43,907 nucleotides of DNA. It comes from JBBARC01 sp040400005. Lineage in GTDB: Bacteria; Pseudomonadota; Alphaproteobacteria; Acetobacterales; Acetobacteraceae. The stretch spans positions 1 through 43,907 of the forward strand of contig JBBARC010000024.1 in assembly GCA_040400005.1 (NCBI GenBank), given 5' to 3'. How positions within the stretch are numbered: position 1 is the stretch's first letter; the number at the start of each line of letters is the position of its first letter. Below are positions 40,043-43,907 of the stretch, in pieces. Position numbers and translations under genes: made by a program. Under the pieces are notes generated by a model. That model did not search any database and had not been told where the DNA came from. It saw only the letters and a program-made list of their open reading frames with translations.

Positions 40043-40186
40043 TTAGCTATGCCCGAGCCGGTCCGCCGGCAGGGTGTGTTCCACCGGGGTGCGGGTAACG
40101 TGCTGGGGGAAGGCGCCGAGGATAACGAAACCCACGGTGCCCGCCGCCACGACCAGGGCGATGATGATGATCAAAAGACGTGTCAT
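40043..40186 (-). CDS. Small single-pass membrane protein
   Basis: This 47-residue protein starts with the hydrophobic segment MTRLLIIIIALVVAAGTVGF (1-20) and has a short tail ending PVEHTLPADRLGH. The VEHTLPADR-type ending looks like small proteins I have seen beside xerD and aroK in related genomes, but the match is from memory. It would be an inner-membrane protein with an outside or periplasmic tail. It lies 58 bp from the divergent aroKB start and runs toward xerD. Small size keeps confidence moderate. Confidence 0.62.
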   Translation of the reverse strand: MTRLLIIIIALVVAAGTVGFVILGAFPQHVTRTPVEHTLPADRLGHS

Positions 40187-40244
40187 GGCAGGGCTTATAC
40201 CGTGTGCGTGCCGCGTCGGGGAAGCTATGGTATGGGGGAAAAGC

Positions 40245-41963
40245 ATGACGCCGCCCGTATTCCCTCTGCCCCCGTTAACCGAGGGGTTTTTGCCGCCCCC
40301 CGGGGCTGCCGCACACCCGCTGCCGGCGTCGCTTGCCGGGCGCAGCCTGGTGCTGGTGGGGTTGATGGGGGCGGGCAAAACATCGATCGGGCGGCGGTTG
40401 GCGGCGCGGTTGGGCCTGGCGTTTCGTGATGCTGATGCCGAAATTGAAATGGCGGCCGGGTGTTCGGTTGCCGATATTTTTGCCCGTTACGGCGAGCCGG
40501 CGTTTCGTGATGTGGAACGCCGGGTGATCAACCGCTTGCTCGCCGGGCCGCCGCTGGTGCTGGCAACCGGCGGTGGCGCGTTTATGGATGACGACACCCG
40601 CGCCGCGATTCGCGCCCGCAGCCTGGCGGTGTGGTTACGCGCATCGCTGGATACGCTGGTGCGGCGCACCGCTGGGCGCGGCCACCGGCCGTTGCTGGCG
40701 CAGGGCGACCCGGCAGAGATTTTGCAGCGTTTAATCGCGCAGCGTTACCCCATTTATGCGGAGGCCCACATCGTGGTGCAATGTGGCGAAGATAGCCCGG
40801 ACGTGACCACCAGCCGGGTGCTGGGGGCGATTACCGCGCACGGCGCACGGGCAAGCGTTGCGATTAAATTGGCAGCACATAGCTATAATGTGCTAATTGG
40901 CGATGGGCTGATTGCCGATGCGGGCACGCTGCTGGCGCCGATTTTACCGCAGAAACGCTGTGTGATTATCAGCGATAGTAATGTGGCCGCACTGCACTTG
41001 CCGCGGCTGCGTGCGAGTTTAGGCGATGCCGGCATTACCCATGACGCGGTGATTGTGGCGGCTGGAGAATCCTCAAAGTCGCTTGGCAATTACGCAAGCG
41101 TTGTGGAACAGGTGCTGGCGGCAGGGGTAGAACGGCGCACCACCATTGTGGCACTTGGCGGTGGTGTGGTGGGCGATCTGGCCGGGTTTGTCGCCGCCAG
41201 CGTGCTGCGTGGTTTGCCGTTTGTGCAGATCCCCACAACGTTGTTAAGCCAGGTGGATAGCAGCGTTGGTGGCAAAACCGGGATCAATTCGGGCTTTGGC
41301 AAAAACCTGATTGGCGCGTTTCATCAGCCGCTGGCAGTACTTGCCGATACCGCCGTGCTGGCGAGTTTGCCGGCGCGTGAGATGCAGGCGGGGTATGCCG
41401 AGATTATAAAAGCCGGGTTGATTGGGGATGCTGATTTCTTTGGCTGGTGCGAGGCCAATGGTGCGCGTTTGCTTGCCGGCGACCGCGGTTTACAGATGGA
41501 GGCGATTTCGCGCGCGGTTGCGTTTAAGGCAGGCGTAGTGGCCAATGATGAGCGCGAAGAAAAACCCGAAAATGGCCGCGCTTTGCTGAATTTGGGCCAT
41601 AGTTTTGGCCATGCGTTAGAAGCCGAGTTTGGTTATGACGGTAGGTTACTGCATGGCGAGGCGGTGGCGCTGGGCTTAGGGCTTGCGTTTAAATTATCGG
41701 CATTGCTGGGGCATTGCGCGCCGCAGGATGCCCAGCGTGTGGTGGCGCATGTGCGCAACATAGGGATGGCGGCCGAGCTTGCTGATTTGGGCTGCGCATT
41801 TTCGGCGCGCGGGTTGATGGCGCACATGCAGCGCGACAAGAAGATGCGCGATGGCAAATTGGCGTTTGTGCTGGCGCGTGGTGTGGGGCAGGCGTTTACC
41901 AGCCGCGATGTGCCGGCGGATGCGGTGGTGCAGGTGCTGCGGGAGGCTGGGTGCGGGGCGTAA
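40245..41963 (+). CDS. aroKB: Fused shikimate kinase / 3-dehydroquinate synthase
   Basis: The 572-residue protein joins two shikimate-pathway enzymes. Residues 30-195 are shikimate kinase: Walker A GLMGAGKTS (39-47), DADAEIE for Mg2+ and shikimate, and LATGGGAFM near 107. Residues 205-572 are 3-dehydroquinate synthase: VIISDSNVAALH, VVALGGGVVGDLAGFVAAS-type NAD motif, QIPTTLLSQVDSSVGGKTG, and the zinc-site residues in AEIIKAGL, NLGHSFGHALE and LLHGEAVALG. The join has no stop or frameshift. Separate adjacent genes are the usual form. I chose ATG 40245, with GGGGGAA about 5 bp upstream; longer frames overlap the divergent small gene. It ends 10 bp before the convergent GST gene. Confidence 0.93.
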   Translation: MTPPVFPLPPLTEGFLPPPGAAAHPLPASLAGRSLVLVGLMGAGKTSIGRRLAARLGLAFRDADAEIEMAAGCSVADIFARYGEPAFRDVERRVINRLLAGPPLVLATGGGAFMDDDTRAAIRARSLAVWLRASLDTLVRRTAGRGHRPLLAQGDPAEILQRLIAQRYPIYAEAHIVVQCGEDSPDVTTSRVLGAITAHGARASVAIKLAAHSYNVLIGDGLIADAGTLLAPILPQKRCVIISDSNVAALHLPRLRASLGDAGITHDAVIVAAGESSKSLGNYASVVEQVLAAGVERRTTIVALGGGVVGDLAGFVAASVLRGLPFVQIPTTLLSQVDSSVGGKTGINSGFGKNLIGAFHQPLAVLADTAVLASLPAREMQAGYAEIIKAGLIGDADFFGWCEANGARLLAGDRGLQMEAISRAVAFKAGVVANDEREEKPENGRALLNLGHSFGHALEAEFGYDGRLLHGEAVALGLGLAFKLSALLGHCAPQDAQRVVAHVRNIGMAAELADLGCAFSARGLMAHMQRDKKMRDGKLAFVLARGVGQAFTSRDVPADAVVQVLREAGCGA

Positions 41964-41973
41964 GCCTGGGCAC

Positions 41974-42612
41974 TTATTTGGGTGGGATAAACGCCTGCGT
42001 CACTGCGGCAAACGCCGGCAAAGTTTCCAATCGTGCGGCGTGGGCCGCCAAAGCCTGCCAGCGATCGGAGGCAAACACGCCGGGATGAGCTTGCTGTAAA
42101 AATCCCCAGGCACAGCCAAACGCAATATCGGCATGGCCAATCGTGTCGCCCTGCCAGTAGGGCGTTTTCACGGTTGCAAAATCGTGCTGCAAGGCGTCTA
42201 GCCCAGCGGCAATCTGGCCGTGGCCGCGATCTATCCAGGCGGGCGATGTGTTTTCGTTAAAAATGCGGGCATAGATCAACGCCACCGCTTTTTCGGCGAT
42301 GCCACCGGACAGTGCACAGAGTTTTAAGCATTGGCGGCGGGCCGCCCCACTGGATGCCACAAGAGCCGCCGCACCCGCATCTTCATCCAGGCAATCAATA
42401 ATTACGCTGGTTTCAATCAGCGATTCGCCATCTGGCCGCACCAGCACTGGTACCCGCAGCAGCGGATTGTAGGGTGCGATTTCGACCACATCGCCAAAAG
42501 TTGACCACGGCGCGTGGTCGAACGCCACCCCATATAGGGTCAGCACAATGCCGACCCGCCGCACGAACGGCGAATCGTATTGGCCAATAAGTAAAGGCTT
42601 TGGGTTAGACAA
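41974..42612 (-). CDS. Glutathione S-transferase family protein
   Basis: The 212-residue protein starts LSNPKPLLIGQYDSPFVRRV, the N-domain opening of a bacterial GST subgroup, followed by RVPVLVRPDGESLIETSVII, the glutathione-binding cis-Pro and Glu-Ser/Thr site. The C-domain contains IGHADIAFGCAWGF, the N-capping box. The likely start is TTG 42612, overlapping the reductase stop (42605-42607), since no ATG is near; longer frames upstream lie inside that gene. It forms a two-gene leftward operon with the reductase. Substrate is unknown. Confidence 0.87.
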   Translation of the reverse strand: MSNPKPLLIGQYDSPFVRRVGIVLTLYGVAFDHAPWSTFGDVVEIAPYNPLLRVPVLVRPDGESLIETSVIIDCLDEDAGAAALVASSGAARRQCLKLCALSGGIAEKAVALIYARIFNENTSPAWIDRGHGQIAAGLDALQHDFATVKTPYWQGDTIGHADIAFGCAWGFLQQAHPGVFASDRWQALAAHAARLETLPAFAAVTQAFIPPK

Positions 42613-43651
42613 GGTTTTGCGCAAGCAGGCTGTTGGCGGTATCCAGCACCATGTCTTTATCCGGCCGCGGCTTCCAGCCCAGCACGCTTTGCGCCTTGGC
42701 CGAGCTACAATCGCGGCGTTTTCCGAGTTCGTAGAGCTGGCCACGCACCAGGGGATCAAAAATGCCGGACAAACGCAGCACAAAATCGGGGATTTTCAAC
42801 CACGGCACTTTTTTGGCTTTGGTACCCAGGCCTGCGCGCAAGATGGTGGCGACATCTTCCATCCACATATAGCTGCTGGTGGCAATAAACCGTTCGCCGG
42901 CGATGCCTGGCGCCACCATGGCGCGCACATGCATATCCGCCACATCGCGGACATCCACCACGGGAAAGCCAAAGCGCGGCAGGCCGGGGATGGAGCCATC
43001 GAGCAATTTTTTAACCAGCTCGATCGAGGTTGAAAAATCTTTGCTCAACACCGGGCCGAGCACCGCGCCGGGGTGGATGGTGACCAGTTCTAGCGCGGCG
43101 CCTTCGCGCGCCAGCCAATCGCGGGCGGCGCGTTCGGCGATGGTTTTGGACCTCACGTAGGCGGAGGTGTCGGCCAAATTTTTCTCGTCGGTCCAATCCG
43201 CTTCTGTATAGGGTTTGCCGTTGGCGTTGCCGCCATGGCCGTAGGCGATGCAGGCAACCGATGCGGTCATCACCACGCGTTTGATGCCAAAGTCGCGGGC
43301 ACGTTTTAACACCCGCAAGGCACCATCACGGGCGGGGCGGATAAGCTGCTCATCGTCTTTTGGGTTTACCGGCGGAAAGGGGGAGGCGACATGCAGCACG
43401 TAATCGCAACCTTTGATCGCTTCATCCCAGCCGGCATCGGCGTTAAGATCGGCGGCATAAAAATCGAGTTTTCCGGTGGTATCAATAAGCTTGCCAATGG
43501 TTGCGCGCACATCGGGGGCGCGGGCCAAGTTACGCACCGTGGTGCGCACGTGGTAGCCCTGTTCTATCAGCTGGGCGATACAAAAGGCGGCGATGTAGCC
43601 GGAGCCGCCAGAGACCAGAACGATTGCGCGCGGTGGGGTGGGGTCGCTCAT
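42605..43651 (-). CDS. NAD-dependent epimerase/dihydroflavonol-4-reductase-like protein
   Basis: The 348-residue protein is an extended short-chain dehydrogenase/reductase. The nucleotide-binding motif is VLVSGGSGYIAAFCIAQLI; the catalytic Tyr-x3-Lys is in SAYVRSKTIAERAA; HVASPFP and VTIHPGAVLGPVLS are typical of the dihydroflavonol-reductase/cinnamoyl-reductase subgroup. It would reduce an aldehyde or ketone with NADPH, substrate unknown. ATG 43651 has GAGG 10 bp upstream. It is co-transcribed with the GST gene downstream. Palindromic element C lies about 110 bp upstream of its start. Confidence 0.9.
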   Translation of the reverse strand: MSDPTPPRAIVLVSGGSGYIAAFCIAQLIEQGYHVRTTVRNLARAPDVRATIGKLIDTTGKLDFYAADLNADAGWDEAIKGCDYVLHVASPFPPVNPKDDEQLIRPARDGALRVLKRARDFGIKRVVMTASVACIAYGHGGNANGKPYTEADWTDEKNLADTSAYVRSKTIAERAARDWLAREGAALELVTIHPGAVLGPVLSKDFSTSIELVKKLLDGSIPGLPRFGFPVVDVRDVADMHVRAMVAPGIAGERFIATSSYMWMEDVATILRAGLGTKAKKVPWLKIPDFVLRLSGIFDPLVRGQLYELGKRRDCSSAKAQSVLGWKPRPDKDMVLDTANSLLAQNLV

Positions 43652-43761
43652 TGGGGGATGTCCTCGGTCATGATTCTTATGTGCGATAATTTTTACAGTT
43701 TTTGGGTAAACTGTCTAGTTACTGATGCAGCGCACCGGGGCAATCGGGTAAAAGTAAGGTT

Positions 43762-43880
43762 CTTCTTTTGACTTCCGAAAAAGAAGCAAAAAGACTTTTG
43801 AAATGCTGGGCCTGGGGCTGCCATGTCACCGCGAATTCGGGCCCAGCGTCATAAAAGTCTTTTTTGTTTCTTTTTTTCTT
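43762..43880. repeat. Palindromic intergenic element, copy C
   Basis: The left hairpin CTTCTTTT/AAAAGAAG (43762-43786) is followed by the 11-bp inverted repeat AAAAGACTTTT (43789-43799) / AAAAGTCTTTT (43853-43863). The core has an inner stem GCTGGGCC (43805-43812) / GGCCCAGC (43840-43847) and shares GGCCTGGGGCTGCCATG with copy A. The right end is T-rich but lacks the matching half of its hairpin, so this copy is partly worn. Confidence 0.85.
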
Positions 43881-43907
43881 CCGCGGATTCAACCGCGAAA
43901 CGCATAA

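Overview
This is a 43.9 kb piece of a GC-rich alphaproteobacterial chromosome. DUF1491, the XrtA/FemAB exopolysaccharide cluster and the xerD-aroK-aroB neighbourhood fit Alphaproteobacteria, most likely Rhodospirillales or a relative. The order is inferred by recognition and was not tested by a search. One assembly gap (100 N, 11084-11183) lies inside a coding tandem repeat. There are no rRNA genes, CRISPR arrays, insertion sequences or phage genes. One tRNA gene is present, with an unusual anticodon reading.

1-14.8 kb is an exosortase A (XrtA) exopolysaccharide locus in two divergent operons. The leftward operon carries a PrsT-like TPR protein, a GT4 glycosyltransferase and a glycosyltransferase-like/WalW-type deacetylase fusion. 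The rightward operon starts 34 bp after the tRNA and encodes Wza-type export lipoprotein, chain-length determinant, tyrosine autokinase, outer-membrane barrel, polysaccharide deacetylase, FemAB-like protein and exosortase A fused to EpsI. Nearly all junctions overlap or are very short. No PEP-CTERM target protein is encoded in the window. The deacetylase has in-frame 24-bp repeats at both ends.

14.9-18.8 kb holds a molybdopterin oxidoreductase (leftward) and a DUF3300 protein with a Pro/Gln/Arg repeat tail. 19.0-27.1 kb is a tight rightward acyl-CoA operon: CaiB-type CoA-transferase, GST, a thiolase-like protein without an obvious catalytic Cys, isovaleryl-CoA dehydrogenase and both subunits of methylcrotonoyl-CoA carboxylase. 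It looks like a leucine/isovalerate degradation module; methylglutaconyl-CoA hydratase and HMG-CoA lyase are not here. It meets, stop codon against stop codon, a leftward ABC importer operon of the NMT1/THI5-like type (27.1-29.5 kb).

29.6-37.7 kb is mixed: DUF1491, a secreted CHAP hydrolase, RidA, a small lipoprotein, a molybdenum-cofactor maturation operon (split XdhC plus a MoeA-like/MobA-like fusion), acetyl-CoA acetyltransferase and an amidase. 37.7-39.1 kb is a small toxin-antitoxin island with one complete ParE-type pair and two antitoxin-like genes that have no visible toxin. 39.1-43.7 kb is housekeeping: XerD/C recombinase, a small membrane protein, fused AroK-AroB, GST and an NAD-dependent reductase.

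Three copies and one remnant of an approximately 125-bp palindromic intergenic element lie at gene ends (about 56-75, 29934-30058, 32078-32202, 43762-43880). Their stems show a compensatory base-pair change, and in one copy that change creates the stop codon of the neighbouring gene. This element, the 24-bp repeats of the deacetylase gene and the AAC-anticodon tRNA are the least ordinary things I can see. All functional names are from reading motifs; no database search was run.
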